A DNA stretch of 64,000 nt, taken from positions 18,783,611 through 18,847,610 of the forward strand of contig JAQFVV010000001.1 of the NCBI GenBank assembly GCA_028023455.1, given 5' to 3'. Position 1 is the stretch's first letter; each line of letters opens with the position of its first letter. The translations under genes and the position numbers were made by a program. The notes beneath the pieces were generated by a model, which was not told the origin of the DNA, searched no databases, and saw only the letters and a program-made list of their open reading frames with translations. Positions 1 through 14,845 of this stretch are shown here, piece by piece. This stretch comes from Epiperipatus broadwayi (taxonomy: Eukaryota; Onychophora; Udeonychophora; Euonychophora; Peripatidae).

Positions 1-587
1 TAGCATATTCAGAAAAATTGTTTTCAATCTTCATAAATAGTTTATATTAGGATATGTATTCTGTATAATTTTAAAACTTCTGTAATTTATAAAACCAAAA
101 TATTGTCTTTTTACACAAAAAAGTAGCTCTGAAGCAAAACAATATTAATATGAGCAAATATAAAATGAATCACAAATAGACAATAATGTTTCTTTAGTTT
201 TATAAGACAATAAAGCAATTAAAATAAGCGATTTTAAAAAAATCATTTTTGATGACTATTTAAAAATGTTCCTATTATATATAAAATATTACAAATTTAA
301 CAATCAAAACATTAATATTAAATAAAATGCCATATCTATTCCAAGATAACATAATTTATATCATGTTCCTTAAGATATAAAAATGATATGAAAAATCAAT
401 AATATGCATAAGCATTTCTAGCTAGTCACACAGATTATTAAATTAAAAAAGAGACCAGAATGTTCTGTTTGAGAATATTGTATAATTTTATATTTTTTAT
501 ACAACTTTTCACATTACTGGACAAACAAACTAGATCTTAAACATTAAGTCAATATATCTGAGCACGTATACTCTTATTTCTACACAT

Positions 588-604
588 ACACACACACACA
601 CACA
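588..604. repeat. (CA)n microsatellite
   Basis: Eight uninterrupted CA units. It lies in what would be the first intron of the gene starting at 1300 on the minus strand, if that gene call is right. Confidence 0.9.
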
Positions 605-1241
605 TACTGATTTTCATATTGCTATTAGCTATTTTTATCCGAAAGTAAAATTATCTTTTGTCTTTATTGCTCTTTGAAAGGTTAAAGGAGAAACATTTAT
701 ATCAGCTATTTAAAAGTTATTTTACTTCTTATAGGTCAATTTTGATCAAGTATAAATACCTTTTTCTGTTTTGCCAATAATATCGTCAAATTATTAAGTT
801 TGTCAAGTTGACATTAAATGTTATATATATTTAAGCTAATTTTGTTTATTTATTTTTATAAATTAAAAAAATATTTCTTGTAATATTAGTTATATAGTTG
901 AAATGGCTCAAATTAATATTCAAGTATATGCATATTTTAGTATATGTATATAGATAGGTGAGTTATCACAAAAAGTATTTTTATATATCAATCACGCTCA
1001 CGCACATGTTTGCAGATAAACTGATGATACACGTTATTCGATATTGTTAATTGTATTCAAAAAATATTGCAACTGTAATTAAATTTATCAAATTATATTT
1101 GCAACTAGTTGATTATTTATTCAAAGTTTATTCGATATTTTGTAGCTAATTATTTTTATTTTATTTTTACTTCTAATGCTTACAAGTTTATTAAATACCT
1201 TAAATCTAATTGCATAAATATATTTTCATACATTAGCTTAC

Positions 1242-1300
1242 CTCAGTAACGGGTTGTCTTCGTCGGATGAAAAATACTGGTCAGTATTTAAATCAGACAT
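1242..1300 (-). CDS. First coding exon of an unidentified protein-coding gene (partial; continues left)
   Basis: Seen: on the minus strand an ATG at 1300 opens 19 codons reading MSDLNTDQYFSSDEDNPLL, then two bases (AG), then GTAAGC. AG|GTAAGC is a near-consensus splice donor, so this would be a phase-2 exon. The start has A at -3 (CAACATG), and an in-frame TAA lies 18 bases upstream, which supports this ATG as the true start. The peptide is acidic and ends in EDNPLL, which fits the [DE]xxxL[LI] acidic dileucine sorting signal found near the cytosolic N-termini of endosomal and lysosomal membrane proteins. That reading is inference from one short motif. I do not recognise the protein. The next exon is not visible in 1-1235, so the gene must continue outside the window after a long AT-rich intron. 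The exon and the bases upstream of it are richer in G+C and CpG than the neighbourhood. A chance ORF with a good donor remains possible. Confidence 0.55.
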
Positions 1301-1740
1301 GTTGTATCCTAAATGTTAAAAATCTTTTAATGGAAGCCTGGATATACCTTGAAGCCCTGATTCCGTGTATTGCGTGATTTCAAAGAAAACGACGAGCTGT
1401 TGATACTTTGAGTTAAAATAAAAGAATGATGGCAGAATAAAAAAAAAAGCTAGAAGCCTGCTCATCAAACTGATTCAAGAATAATAGAGTTTCTCCTGTC
1501 GAACGAGCAGCCATGCAATGCACGCAAAATAACCGTTTTGGATTAAATCCTACACATTTTATCTTCAACTCTTGTTTTTATTATCTGCTCATCAATTAAT
1601 AAATAAGATGCTAAATAGCTGTGTTATCATATTACCTAAACAGAAATAAACTATTATTAAATATTAATTTGTTTTTTAATGCGGATGAGTATCCTTTTAT
1701 TCCCCGTTTCTTTCTTTCTCTCCTCTCTTCTCGTACGTAA
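1301..1740 (-). promoter_or_regulatory. Probable 5' UTR and promoter block of the gene starting at 1300
   Basis: On the minus strand this stretch leads into the ATG at 1300. 1330-1530 is distinctly richer in G+C and CpG than the surrounding DNA. Farther upstream are a TATA-like GGAATAAAAGG (complement of 1693-1703) and a purine tract of GA and GAAA units (complement of 1704-1731), which resembles the GAGA-type tracts of some animal promoters. A possible UTR splice donor AAG|GTATAT reads near 1350. The transcription start is not determined. The call rests on composition and position only. Confidence 0.35.
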
Positions 1741-3295
1741 ATATTATGCAACAGTTCATAATTAAACAACTCTTAATATAATGAAAAAAAAGTAAAAAAT
1801 AATCAATGTTTTTTTTTTTAAAAAAATACACTATAATAAATTTTAAGGCCAATATTCAATGCCTCATTTATTCAAAAGTTTATTTATGGATTTAAAAAAG
1901 CATTTTATCACACAATATCAAAGTGTAGAGAGAGCTTAGCTTAAATAAACAACAAAAAAAAATTTTATTAAGGAAAAATGTTTATTTGAACTTTGTGAGT
2001 AGAAATATTGATTTTCGCGTAGTGTTTACAAACAGTTTATATAACAAACACTAATGGTAAATTTATGGCTCTGTTCTTCATATACAATTATTTATTTATA
2101 TATTATTTGATTTGAAGAAGAGTTACAGACCAGATTGATGCACTGGACTACCTAACAATGTATTTCATCATATTTATCCATCAAACACATACGCACAACA
2201 TATATATATATTAAGGCAGCTTTCTTTAGAGATATTCTAAATATCTGATTTACATAATTTTATATTACAAATAATCTCTTTTACCTTTTTCACCTTATTT
2301 TCCTCGTTTAACTTTTTAATATATTATTGAAAATGCCTTTGCATTGTTAAAAATATTTAATTGTTTTTCATCTATCATCATCACATTTTTTCAACAATTA
2401 TTGAATCACTTCCGGTTAAAGGTTTTTCAAATTTAATCCACTTTTTCTGATCCTTAGTTTCTCTTCTTCACATCATTAATAGAAAACTTTCTTAATTTAT
2501 CGATTTCACTCATGGTATTTTTCGGTATCTTTTATAATCTTTTGGAATTCAATTTAAAATGTCCATTAAAAAATTCCACTACAGCATCTAAATTTTTCAA
2601 TAACATCAGTGATATCTGATTTGTTCTCTTATCAATGTATTTTGTTTTGTTACTTCCACCATACTACTTTTATACTTTTGTTGTATAGTCTGAAGTCACT
2701 GCATTAATCTTTTATACTTTCTTTTCAAACATGTAGACATAATTTGTTTTAGTATTAAGTTATTTCTGCTATAAGCATTTATTCCAAGTTTAATTCTCTT
2801 ATATATATTATGGTTTTCTTTCCAGTATGATATACTTTTGACTATTCTTTTTATACCTGAATATAAATATGTGAATTATCAAACAAATTATGACTTATGA
2901 CGATAACAAACTTATAACAAAATATAAGTTATAACTAATATATCACTGATTGTGTTTAAAGTTAATATGATTTAAATCTAAGAGTCAAACGATCTCATCT
3001 TTTTTTATATTGGCTAGCTACACTTATTATACTATAATAATGGTTTATTTAATGGTGATGATTTGAAATATATAGAGAGAAATAAATCTATATATTTTCA
3101 CATTAGGAAAAAAAATTGTCTCGTCCAGTTGGGATGTAAGGGGAAATTATATCATATCTCAACTGCACTCGCTCATTAAATATTGTTATAAATGATGCCT
3201 GAACTTAAACCTAGTTCATAAAAGTAGAATAATCGATCGATTTAAGAAGTAATATTTTCAAGAGTAGCAAATAATATTGAAATATATTAAACATA
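1741..3295. other. AT-rich DNA without a supported gene
   Basis: No supported coding region. The minus strand at about 2300-2760 reads short lysine-rich peptides in shifting frames. They could be an old LINE relic, but no diagnostic motif is visible. Confidence 0.4.
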
Positions 3296-3440
3296 TATAT
3301 ATATATTTCTATGTATTTATATATATATATATATATAAATAAAACAAGACACAAATTGTGCAACTTGCCTTTAAGCTTGTGCTAAAATGTTCACTAGATG
3401 GAGTTTACCACTAACTACAAACAAGCTTTAATTATAAGTG

Positions 3441-3540
<100 letters not shown>

Positions 3541-4450
3541 TATAATGGATGTACATATTACTTACAAAAATAAGTGAGGTTGTGAGAGCTACATTTAATT
3601 ACTAAAATATATTACTACTAGTCACTTTCATTCATCATATTTAAAGAAGCAGTTGAGACTTAGTTATTGTGGGGCACAGATCTTAAAATACTTGAATTCA
3701 ACAAATATTCAAAAAGTAAAAACTAAAAACAAATACTCCAGCATAAAAAAATTAAATTGTTTATGAATAGAATGTAAAAGAATATGAATTAAACTCATAA
3801 TATATATATATATAATTAACTGTCAATGTACCAACAGAATATACATATTTCAGTTTTTTTTAAAAAAATCACACTATATCTCTTTCATCTTCGTTAACTT
3901 GGCTAAGAAAAAAAAAGAAAATTAAGTATCTTCTAAAATTTGTTATAATACAGAAAAAAAACCCATATGTCATTGGATAACACTAAGTCTAACATTTCCA
4001 TTTTTACAATCTACTCATATTCTAAAGATTCTACCAAACACTATTCTAAAGTGCTTGCACATTTAAATGCATATGACTGTTATACATATTAGCAGAATAT
4101 ATACAAAAGCATTTCTCCCTAACTACATACATAGGACTTTAAAAATTGCTATACCTCACTATTAATAAATATGAAATATGATAAGCATAAATATTTAATA
4201 AATTCACAAGGTTCAAAGTACATGATATAAAAATTGTAGGAGTGTCATAAATAATATTGTTTTAAAATTAATATATCATTTTAAAATAATTCAACTTATA
4301 ATTGATAGCATTATAAAATCTTTTTCTTAAGCAAAAACCAATAAGCATGATAAATATTTGAGAGTAATTTCTCCTAGAAGTAAATATTTTTATATTATAA
4401 TTTGGATTTCTTACCACAAAGTTTTAAAAACTTATTAACTACTTTTAATA

Positions 4451-4694
4451 GGGATCTCTACAGATCTTAACCACAAGCTTATGTTTTGGAAAAAAAGAAA
4501 GAAACCCTCTTTACTTCAACCTAAGCTGTTAGATCTGAGAGCATGAATGTGGACTTAATCAATGAAGTATTGAATAGCTTCACACTCTTGGACACTTCAG
4601 CTTCACCTATTTATATAGAAAGTAGTTGAAGTAAAGAGGGTTCACCACTTTTCTTACAAAATGTAAGCTTGTGGTTAAGACCTGTAGAGGTCCC
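4451..4694. mobile_element. MITE-like foldback with 70-bp arms and TA flanks
   Basis: The left arm (4451-4520) and right arm (4625-4694) are inverted copies, starting GGGATCTCTACAG and ending CTGTAGAGGTCCC. They match over about 70 bp with a few mismatches and enclose about 104 bp. TA flanks both ends (4449-4450 and 4695-4696), as expected of a TA-target element of the Tc1/mariner type. There is no coding capacity. The family assignment is inference from the TA flanks; the inverted structure is directly visible. Confidence 0.8.
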
Positions 4695-4696
4695 TA

Positions 4697-6170
4697 CTAT
4701 CGCATTTTTTCGGACACATTCTTCAGGTTACAGCCTTAATAAATATTATTTACGTTATCAATGTGCGTTTAAATAAATTTATAATTATAACTACTTTTAA
4801 GCAAAGTAAGCAAAGGTACAAAATACTCAAATTTACTTTTATATGAAGTTTTGTCAACTTTTTGTGTGCATAATTTTAACATGCACAGCTTTAACTAGCA
4901 TCAAATATTTTAGTAATAATAATGCATATGAATATCACTTTTTTTCTGTAGTAAGTTTGTTATGATTTTCATTTATATTCCGACGATATGTACTTATTTA
5001 TATTCAAACATGCACTGCACATATTAGAATGACTATTATCTTTAGTCTATAATTCTATTAAAATTTTAATTAAATGACAATCCAAACAAATTATAAAATA
5101 TTAATATTAAAGACATCAAAACATAAAATAAATAATTTCCCTATTTTTTTTTCCTTACTGTATTGTTTTTTTATTTGGAATAAATAAAGAGAACAAAAAT
5201 ATATCTATACAATTATTGATATTAGCAAAAACAAACCAATAAAAAAATATTTATTATAAATTTCAAATTGATTATTGTTGTTAGTCGATTAATGGAATTT
5301 ATTATATAATTCCACAGGAGTTTTAAAGTAAATAATTGATAATATAAAACGGTCTATTTTTTTCATAACAAAATCATTAAATTATTCACGAGAAAGTTTT
5401 CTTAAAGATTTACTAAACATTCTAACCGTGACGAGCTTTAACGTATTGCTTATAGATATTTGTTTTATTTATATCTTTTAATCGTTTCTTAATGATGATA
5501 ATTTAAAATAATACAAGATAACACTTTAACTGAGTATATAAATAAATATATGAATAGTTTTCATTTTGTTTATTTATATATAAGCAAAGAGTTTTAAACA
5601 ATTTATAAAATAAAAATCAGTAAATGAAAATATATTTCTATAAATTCATTATGCCATTAACATGATTATTATCATCATTATTATCTTTCAAGAAACTTTG
5701 TTCATTCATTGAACATTTAAAACATTTGTTTGCACTTTTCTTTTGCCCACATATAATTTCCAAGGCTGAAAACAAAAAAAAAATATCCAATTTTTGCTTA
5801 TGAATCCGAAGTATATGAACAAGCTTAGAGATTACATGTGGTTTATAACATTTAAATATTCATAAGTTCTTTTGAACTTGTTGAGAAAAAATAATAGTAT
5901 TTTAGTTAATGAATTAATAATATTCTTTAATCTTATTTGAAGTAAGTATGTTATGTTATAGTTTTGATGATTGAAAAATTCACCAGGTTTTAATGTATAC
6001 TTTGTATTTGGTAATCTTTCTATTCCTTTCTCTTATTATTTCAAGCTTATATCTAAATATGTTTAAATAACTTCTGGTAGTGTTATTGTATACATATATG
6101 CATCTTATATGCCAGATTGCATACAGAACAAATATATTGGTGTGAACACATAAGAAAAGACCTTTATCAA
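4697..6170. other. AT-rich DNA without a supported feature
   Basis: I see no gene, no convincing repeat structure and no long simple-sequence tract in this stretch. Confidence 0.5.
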
Positions 6171-7129
6171 ATGTTTCAAAAATATTTGATGTCTATATTT
6201 TTGTTCTTAAATGCAGCAGATGCCCCAGTCCTGATCTCATCAAGTCTATAACAAATGATAAAAATGTGTGAATACGATTTTGATTCTTTATGGCAAAGGT
6301 TATATTGGCCTTCAATTATTTGAAGGTGTATTTTCTATTTGTATAAATGATTGATGGATAATGCCTCTAAGTTTAATTTTAATAGAAAGTCACAATACTT
6401 AGGTTCAAGTGACCAGTATCTAAATTTATGGCATAGATGTTTATTTATCAAGTTAATAATGGATTTTTTATTAAAGCATGTGACTAAGTAAAGTAATGCA
6501 TATTACTTCCAAATAGTTGGAATTATTTTTAGGAAGGGAGAAAACAAGATTCTCTGCTTCAAGTAAAGATACTCTAAGGAATTAAAATTACTATTATTAA
6601 GAGGTGGTTTGTCTGCTGGGATAATTTTAAATGATATTTCAAGATAAAGAAAAAAACACTGCACATTCTGAGATAGGGTTAAGTGAGTTTTGAGTTTTAA
6701 ATATATATATGAACTAAAACCCATGACTATTATATGATAATGGTCTTTGAAGCCGACTAATTGATATTGCTGTTATGTTTTTACTCCAGATAAATTTCCT
6801 AAATGGTGTATGGATATTTTATTATAAATACTATTATTGATGTATAATAAATAACTCTTGTCATAATTACAATATTGTACAAATACATTTGCATAGATAG
6901 ACATATATGCTTTCAACAATCAGTTAATATTTTTTTTTTATTTTGTTACTAAGGTTATTCTGTATGTTGGTTTTCATTTGTGCATGACAAATACTTTTTC
7001 CATATTGACGATAAGTTTAAATTTATTTATGTAATCTTGATTTTATTACAAGCAAGTTTTTCTTTGTGGTTGATAAAAAAATTGCAATGTCATTCTTATT
7101 GACAATACATTTAAAACTGTTTTTAAGAA

Positions 7130-7372
<243 letters not shown>

Positions 7373-9545
7373 ATATATTACATATTAGTAATGCTAGCTA
7401 TATAAGTCATTGACATGTGATATATATATATATTGAAACGTATTCGAATATGTCTTCCGATCTCTCACATACGTAATATATATATATATATCCCAGGTAA
7501 TTTCATTTCCAATTGTTTTTAACATAGGATTAATATACATTATGAAAAGAAGGATACTAATAGGGAGTGTTGATTATTGAACAATTGGGAATGATTGGGA
7601 TAGATATCCAGTTATCCATCCATTAAGAGTTACATGTATCTCTCTGCTCAAGAGCAAATTTGTTAAAATGTAAAAGTATACTTTAGTAATGTATTAGCAG
7701 GGTTGTTAACCAGATGATTGTCTATATATACAAACATTGATATGATATTAGTTGAATAACTATTAGACTATTTTTTCTGAATCAATGAGACTTCCTGATT
7801 AATTAATCCATCCTCCTTTGCAAACTGAAATTTAGATAGCATGGTTAAGATGTAAAGCCCAATTTTGTTTTTTAGGCCTACCTCCATCATTTTTATATCC
7901 AATGGGCTCACTGATATGGGTGTTAAATTTTCTAAGGTTGTGAGCTTTTTTTCTTCTTCTTGAAAGTTATCAAAGATATTTTATATACATGTGCCATGAA
8001 TTGACTATATTTCTTTTGAGAAAAAATAGGCAAGATTTTCCAAATAAATAGAGTTAAAATTATTTAAGAACCAGTAACTGAAGCAGAATGTATCATGTAG
8101 ATCAGTGTGACTGTATTCAAGTATTGAGATTCTAATTTCTTTGAAAAATCAATAGAGCTAAATTTGTCTTTATCATCAGGTTCTCCAAAAATTTATTTGA
8201 GGGGTATGGTGCAGCCAGTTAAATTTAAATTTTTATTATTCAATTCAAGATCAATATAAATAATACATGTTGCATGATTAGAAAAATAGGCATTTTTTAT
8301 TTCAAAATTGATAAGGTATTATTCTAAAACATAATAGAACATTAGATCTATTAGACAAGCATGTCTTACATTATTGAAGGTAATAGATTAAATTTCATTA
8401 AACTCTTTATCAGTCATAAGTAGAAAAGACAGTAGATGGAATTATTTTTTTAACAAATTTGTCATAAAACATGTTGGCATCTCTAATAAGAATGCTCAAA
8501 TTGAAAGAGTTGTCAAGAACCAAATTTAATAGTAATATTAACCTTTTTATAATTGTTCATCTGGAGAAAATATACACAATGATTATATTTAGTACTATTG
8601 ATTTATTGTGCAGTATAATAGTAAAGAAATCTATATAGTGTGAAAAAAATTTAAAAGATAAATAGGATGAAGTTATCAATAATGAATTCTATACCAGTTC
8701 TCAGTGACTCAGATAACTTAAAGATGGCTATACATCATTTATTTGTAAAACCATTACAAGATTCAGTAAGTGAATCTTTTCTAATTTGGTTTCTAGAAAT
8801 TCTATTAGATGCAGTTGGATAATATTATACCACTGATTTTATTAATTGAATTTAGACCTTTAATGTTAAATGATGTAATTTGATTTTTACTAATTAAACT
8901 ACCAATGTAAAAAAATATTATATTTAGATTTAAAAGAAAGAATCATATACATGTGGGGAAAAACCTGAAATATATAATACATAACTAATTAATTACTGAA
9001 CTCTGGAATAATATTACATTAGTTGATAAGGAATTGCTAGTCATTATATGAAAATAATTATTTTCAGTCTCCTCAATTTTCAGTACTTTTATGTCATCTG
9101 TGTTTACCAGGTAGGTCATCTGGATTATGTTTAACTAAGAGGTTTACACTCTCAACGACTGGAAAATCACGAGTAAGAGATTCCATAATATGTTGGAGAA
9201 TGAATCAGAGTGAGTCAGATTGATCAGAAAAATCTAGACTTATTTTAAAATTGGAAATACTTTAACTTTAGATAGCATTGTGGATGATATTTAAATTTAT
9301 AGTTCTAATTCAACATTTATATATTGAGATGTTTTGTTATCTTATTTAATCTTTGTTGTTTGTTTTGCAGGGTGTTTTTTTTTGGTAATTTTATTTGTGA
9401 CTCATTGTATTGTTTATCTTTCTACATTTATATGTGGGGACATTTCAAATTTTACAATGAGTGCATTACAATATTGGTTAAGCACTAATAAAAAGTCCAT
9501 GCTCTTCACAATAATAACATTGAGATTTTATTCTTTTGATCATTA

Positions 9546-10670
9546 AACCTTATGTTGCTTCTTGATTTGGATAATATATTCTTAGGCCAGTTTTACTTAA
9601 AATGCATAACTCTTTCTATGTATAGATATTGTTGAACTTGATATTAGTATTGGTTGAAAGATTAAAGCTACACTAAATGTTTCCATAAATTTTATAAAGT
9701 TTTTAATTATATAGTTTAAGACACCATTCTTTAAAGTTAGATTTATAATATTATTTTGACTTACATTTGTTACTATAATTGCATATTGGGCCAATATTTT
9801 GATATCTCTCTTAAAGTTGTCATGCAGTTATTTTATTTTAAATTCCAGAATAATATATCTAGTGTTCGATAATCTGGGCTATATGGTCTACCAAATCTCA
9901 TAACTTTTTAGCTATAAATAAATTACATTTAATTATTTCAGAAGTATATATAAGTTGGAGATTTTATTTATGTTTACAGTGACTATGGATTTTTTCATAA
10001 AATAATGTTTAAATGTATTAAATAATTACCATGGAATCATTAACTTAAATGATTCAGTAATTTTTATGCTTTTGTCACTATATATTCTGATCATGTAAAG
10101 TTCATTGTGGATGTAAATAATAATTACTTTATCACTTCATTTACTGTTGATCAATGAAATTTTGTAGTATGATTAATTTTGTTTTAGTTATTGCTTTCTT
10201 TTCCACTATTATTTTTTGATAATTCATTTTTTGTGATGATAAATAATCTTTATTACATGTTCTTTCCACTGCTGCAGATATTTCAAATCCATCTCAGTAT
10301 TGTTGTGGATAAAAATAATGAGTGTGCTGTTATTCACCTAGTGGCCTTTGCACTGAGAAATCTGTTATGAGTTCTGATCTCAGATATAAATTTATTATTA
10401 GATAAACTTATTACTATTATAATTTTAAATTAGTGTAGTATATGACATGAGGCACAAAAGTTCAAGATTAATCACCCTCTGGTGGCCTATTATTATTATT
10501 TAATCTTGATAAAATGTTTTATTTCACAAAACTATTTTAAAAAAATGAAAAAAAAGCACTGCTTATGATATTATAATGCATTATATTTATAAAGAATTCA
10601 TTGAACCTTTGACTCTAATTCTTCCACACATTTTTAATTTGTTACTTAATTCAGCCACTTTTTTTAACTA
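9546..10670. other. AT-rich DNA without a supported gene
   Basis: Nothing coding is supported here. A small G+C-richer patch (about 10330-10480, with CCTCTGGTGGCCTA) may be a repeat scrap. Confidence 0.4.
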
Positions 10671-10679
10671 TTGAAATAT

Positions 10680-11907
10680 TGTGAAAGTGATCCTCATATA
10701 CAAATCAGGGAAGAACTGAGAAGTCCAAAATTACTGACCTATTTTCCAACTACCCATATCACCATTAATTTTTAAAAATCAATTTAACAGAGAATTGCAC
10801 AACCATCTAAAATATATGTTTGTTTGTTCTTTTCATGAATTTTTTACAGGGTGATTAAATTAAACAAATTTGCTTTCATCATTAGTAAAACTGTTGAAAC
10901 ATGAAATTAACATGATATAGTTTTGCTTTGATTTGGAAAAAGCCTTGAAGTTGATCATAGTCCACTTATTAAGGAAATGGAGAATATTTGGACTTTCAAC
11001 TTATATAATAATTTTATTTCGATCATTTTTGTCTGAAAAAAGTAATTAATGTTTGTTATAATCATGAAGAATTAAACTGACTTTAGCTCTAGATTTTTGC
11101 CTTCACAAGATAGTACATTAAGTTCAATACTTTTCATCATATATGTTCTAGATTTAATAAGACTTACTCCAGATAAAGTATTTTGTGTATGCAGATGATG
11201 TTAACATTTTTCTGGAAATCAAAGATAAAGAAAATACTGAAAGTTTACAAAATTATGTCAACATATTTTATAAGTGCTGACAAGCAAATAACATGGAAGT
11301 GAATATTAGCAAATGCAATATCATATATTTAAAAAATGATAGTACACAATCATTATATTGTTAGCCATAAACTAAAAAAAGAACTGACCACAAAGATTTG
11401 GTCTTAATATTTATAAACAATTTCATGTTTAGCAAGCACATAATATATTTTGTCAACAAAGCATTCAAACTCATTGATATGATGCTAAGGTTTAAAATTG
11501 TTTTTAATTTTTAAACTAATACATTAATATTTAATAGTTTAATAATATCAATTCTACATTATGGATCAATTGCATGAATTTCTTATAAACAAACAAACAT
11601 GCAAAAACTACAAAAAGTGTATGATAAATATTGCAAATATAACTATAAAAGTTTATCTTATAACAAATATTGTAATGAACTGCATAATAAGAGACTATTT
11701 TCTGATATGATTTTTTTGTATACACAAGAAAATGCAGTAATAACTTTTGATGCTTTAGTGACTAATATATTATATAAAATTTCAACTTTTTATGGTATAA
11801 ATCTTGAATTATTCAATTTAGCCATTAATCAGGAATGCATGTTAGAAATGGACATAACATATTTAGTGATGTTGATTTTGCATCAGACTTTGAAGTATTT
11901 AAAATAA
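10680..11907 (+). pseudogene. Decayed LINE reverse transcriptase
   Basis: The plus strand keeps the order of reverse transcriptase motifs of a Jockey/CR1-like LINE. FDLEKA followed after a frameshift by VDHSPLIKEM (about 10926-10985) corresponds to the FDxxKAFDxVxH block. FVYADDVNIFL carries the catalytic YADD at 11188-11199. A KCNIIYL stretch at about 11300-11335 corresponds to the NxxKCxxM block. LHYGSIA precedes the C-terminal open segment 11599-11907. That 102-codon segment starts MQKLQKVYDKYCK and contains LHNKRLFSDMIFLYT, like the LQRRxxxDxxxxYK motif near the end of these proteins. Several frameshifts and stops make it inactive. The endonuclease half is not visible upstream, so the copy looks 5'-truncated, as is common for LINEs. 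The ends are approximate. Confidence 0.75.
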
Positions 11908-11909
11908 AT

Positions 11910-14640
11910 ATTTTATTACATAAATAGGCATTATGTAAGTATTGTTTATTATCCAATTATTGTAAACATTTTTAGTTTTGCAAGCTATTGCTTATTAATA
12001 AATTGGATTAAATTGAATTATTATTAATTTATTTGATTTAAAACAATCTACTGATGTAATTTTTGTAAATTTCAAAGAAAATATATTTAAAAAGTTATTC
12101 ACAAAGATATCAAAGATTCATGAAAAAAATTTTAATACATTAAATAAAACAAATAGCATTATTTTTACCAAGTCATTAATATGTTCTTCACTTTTAACTA
12201 TTAATTTTATTTTGTGGCAGATTTTAAAAGATTCATAATAAAGTTAATTGATGCCAGGAATATATTAGATTTAACTTTAGGTAGAAAACAGTTAATAAAA
12301 TTTTGACACCCTGAAATTCAAAAAAAAATTGTTTTTATTTTTTCATGTTGTAAGCAATTCTAACTCTGTTGCATCAGCAAAAGATATTTAGATGTGAAAT
12401 AAAATGTAAGAGAATATGCTGAGGTAGAAGAGAACCCAACAGATTAATTATTTATCTTTGCATGTTAAAATACATATATAACTTATTTAGCTTGTGAAAT
12501 ATTATACATGCAGTAATTCACAGAACAACTACTTTCCTTGTGTGAGCTTTGGTTAACATTCAATAACACTGAAAAAAAAAAATTAGAAGAAATTATGTAA
12601 CAATTTCGATAAATAAAAAAATTATATAAAATTAGGAAACTTTCAAATAATTTTTACATTATTTTCAATAAATATATAATTTAAAAGAAGTATTATCCAA
12701 AAATCAGTAAGATAAAATAATTTTTCTGTCACAAACCTTTTAATTGTTGAAATAAATAGATTTTAAAGTTGTATCCCTTCAAATCAAGCTAGACTATTTA
12801 GAATATAATTGAATTTTCAATTTACAATATGCATGCACTATTTTTAATAAATACGTTTTTAAACCTTTTATTTCTTAAAATTGTTAAATTAAAATTTATA
12901 TATACATTTTTAATCTGTTTTTTAATAGTTGCAAATACTTGTAGGCAATTTAAATGTGTGTATGAATAATTGATATATTTTACAAATATGTATGAGGCTA
13001 TCTGTTTGAGTTTGCATTCACATATAATAAAGTTAAATTTACTTGGTTAGTTTTAATTGTTTATTTTACTTACTAATTCAATTGAATCATTTCTTACTGC
13101 ATAAAGCACTAAGAAAAAAGACTTTTAAATTTGAAAGCTCACTTTTTAATAAAATGTTTTTAATTGCAACATTAATAAGCAATCTTTATATTATAGGTAT
13201 ATAAATATATAGTATTTGAAGTAATGAACGTCCGATTGCAGACTATATTAATGCAATGTCCTCTTATGTTTATGTTTTATGGTTCACTTTATAAAGAAAA
13301 GATCGAAGTTTATATTTATGTTATATCCCTATTATCTACTGCTTTTATTACTTATTAAATCTTAAATATAACATTAAACTATTGTAAATTTAATTTTTAG
13401 TGTAGCTTGTCAATTTTGAATTTTTAAAAGTGAGTGACTTTAATTTTCTCCCTTTGTCTCATACTTAATAGATTCTAACACTACATATTATTTTCAATCC
13501 TAATCTCACTTCCTTCTAGCACACTTTAATCTTTTCACTATGATAATTTGTGTGTTCTTCTGATTGTTCAAACTTAAACTTAATTTAAAAATAATTTTTA
13601 TGGAGAAATTATTTGCGTGCTTGAAGTATATTTAAAATGTATTATTATCAAAATTTTAATCTTGACATAACTCCTGAATTAATTTTTAGTATAAAACTTA
13701 AAAAATCAGTAATTATTATAAAACTTAAAAATTCTGAAATACTGAAGTTCTACTAAAATATGTTAATTTCCTATTGGGAAAAAAAAATAGAATAGTGAGA
13801 AAGATAAATTAAAAATAACAATGATAAATTAAAAGTTAAATGACATTAAATGAACATTTATAAATAAATATGGACTGTAATCAAATAGAAATAATTTAAT
13901 ATGCTACTAACATTATTGCAATTGCATATAATACTTGCAACTTTATGACCAAAAGTTGAATATCTATAGATAACAAAATGCATGATTTACTATATATAGG
14001 GTAAGCTTAGGTTAGCTGTTTGTATTTTTATTAATAAAAAAAAAATGTTTAGCTTAAAAATTAACAATTATTATATGTAAATTCTTATCCTAGAAACAGC
14101 ATATTTTGAATGCATTATAAGCTATACTTTATAAAAACTGACTTTTGTTTGCATACTTCTTCATTAATAAAAGCTACCAAGTTGGATTTTGGATAATTGG
14201 GCTACTATACAATTTGTACAATAACTCAGTTTGAACAAATTAATATTAAAATTTTATGTTTTTAAAAAAAGTAAAATATTATGGAATGAATGAAGCTGAG
14301 ATAATATAATTATTACTTTAAACAAAAAAAAAAATTATACCCAAGATTTTAACTCTTAAAAATGTGTATTTTTATATAGATTCTCAAATTTAAAATTTTT
14401 AGAGTTAAATTGTAAGGTCACATTTATAAAGACAGATTAATCTGAGATAATTCTTTATTGTAAAATTTTATTTCTTAGTTATCCTGGTACGTTTCATTTT
14501 CACCAACAGTCTCATAACTCTTCAATGCTTATAGGTCTCCTCTAGAAGTATGTTTCTTCCTAATAAATAACATTAAAATTTAACAGTAATTATTATAAAT
14601 CAAGTATTATGCAAAAAAACTGTAGTAAACTGCAATTTAT
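11910..14640. other. AT-rich DNA without a supported feature
   Basis: About 2.7 kb of low-complexity AT-rich sequence. I see no coding remnant, hairpin or long simple repeat. Confidence 0.5.
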
Positions 14641-14649
14641 CACAAAATG

Positions 14650-14845
14650 TGATTAACTTTTAAATTAAAATATTTTTATGATTTTCATTTGTAATCGAGT
14701 ATGAATATTATGGCACATACTCTTTATAAAAAAAAATACAAAATTTTGAAATACCGTTTTCTCTTTTCTTTTATAATCTCTATAAATATTCATTTTAGAT
14801 TTGATTTCACAATGGTTGCTTTTGAAGTGGATAAAGTATCCAGTT

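Noticed and set aside
9334-9546. 70-codon hydrophobic plus-strand ORF, possible membrane peptide
   Set aside because: AT-rich T-heavy sequence gives such frames by chance, and the minus strand here has a better explanation as LINE ORF1 relic.
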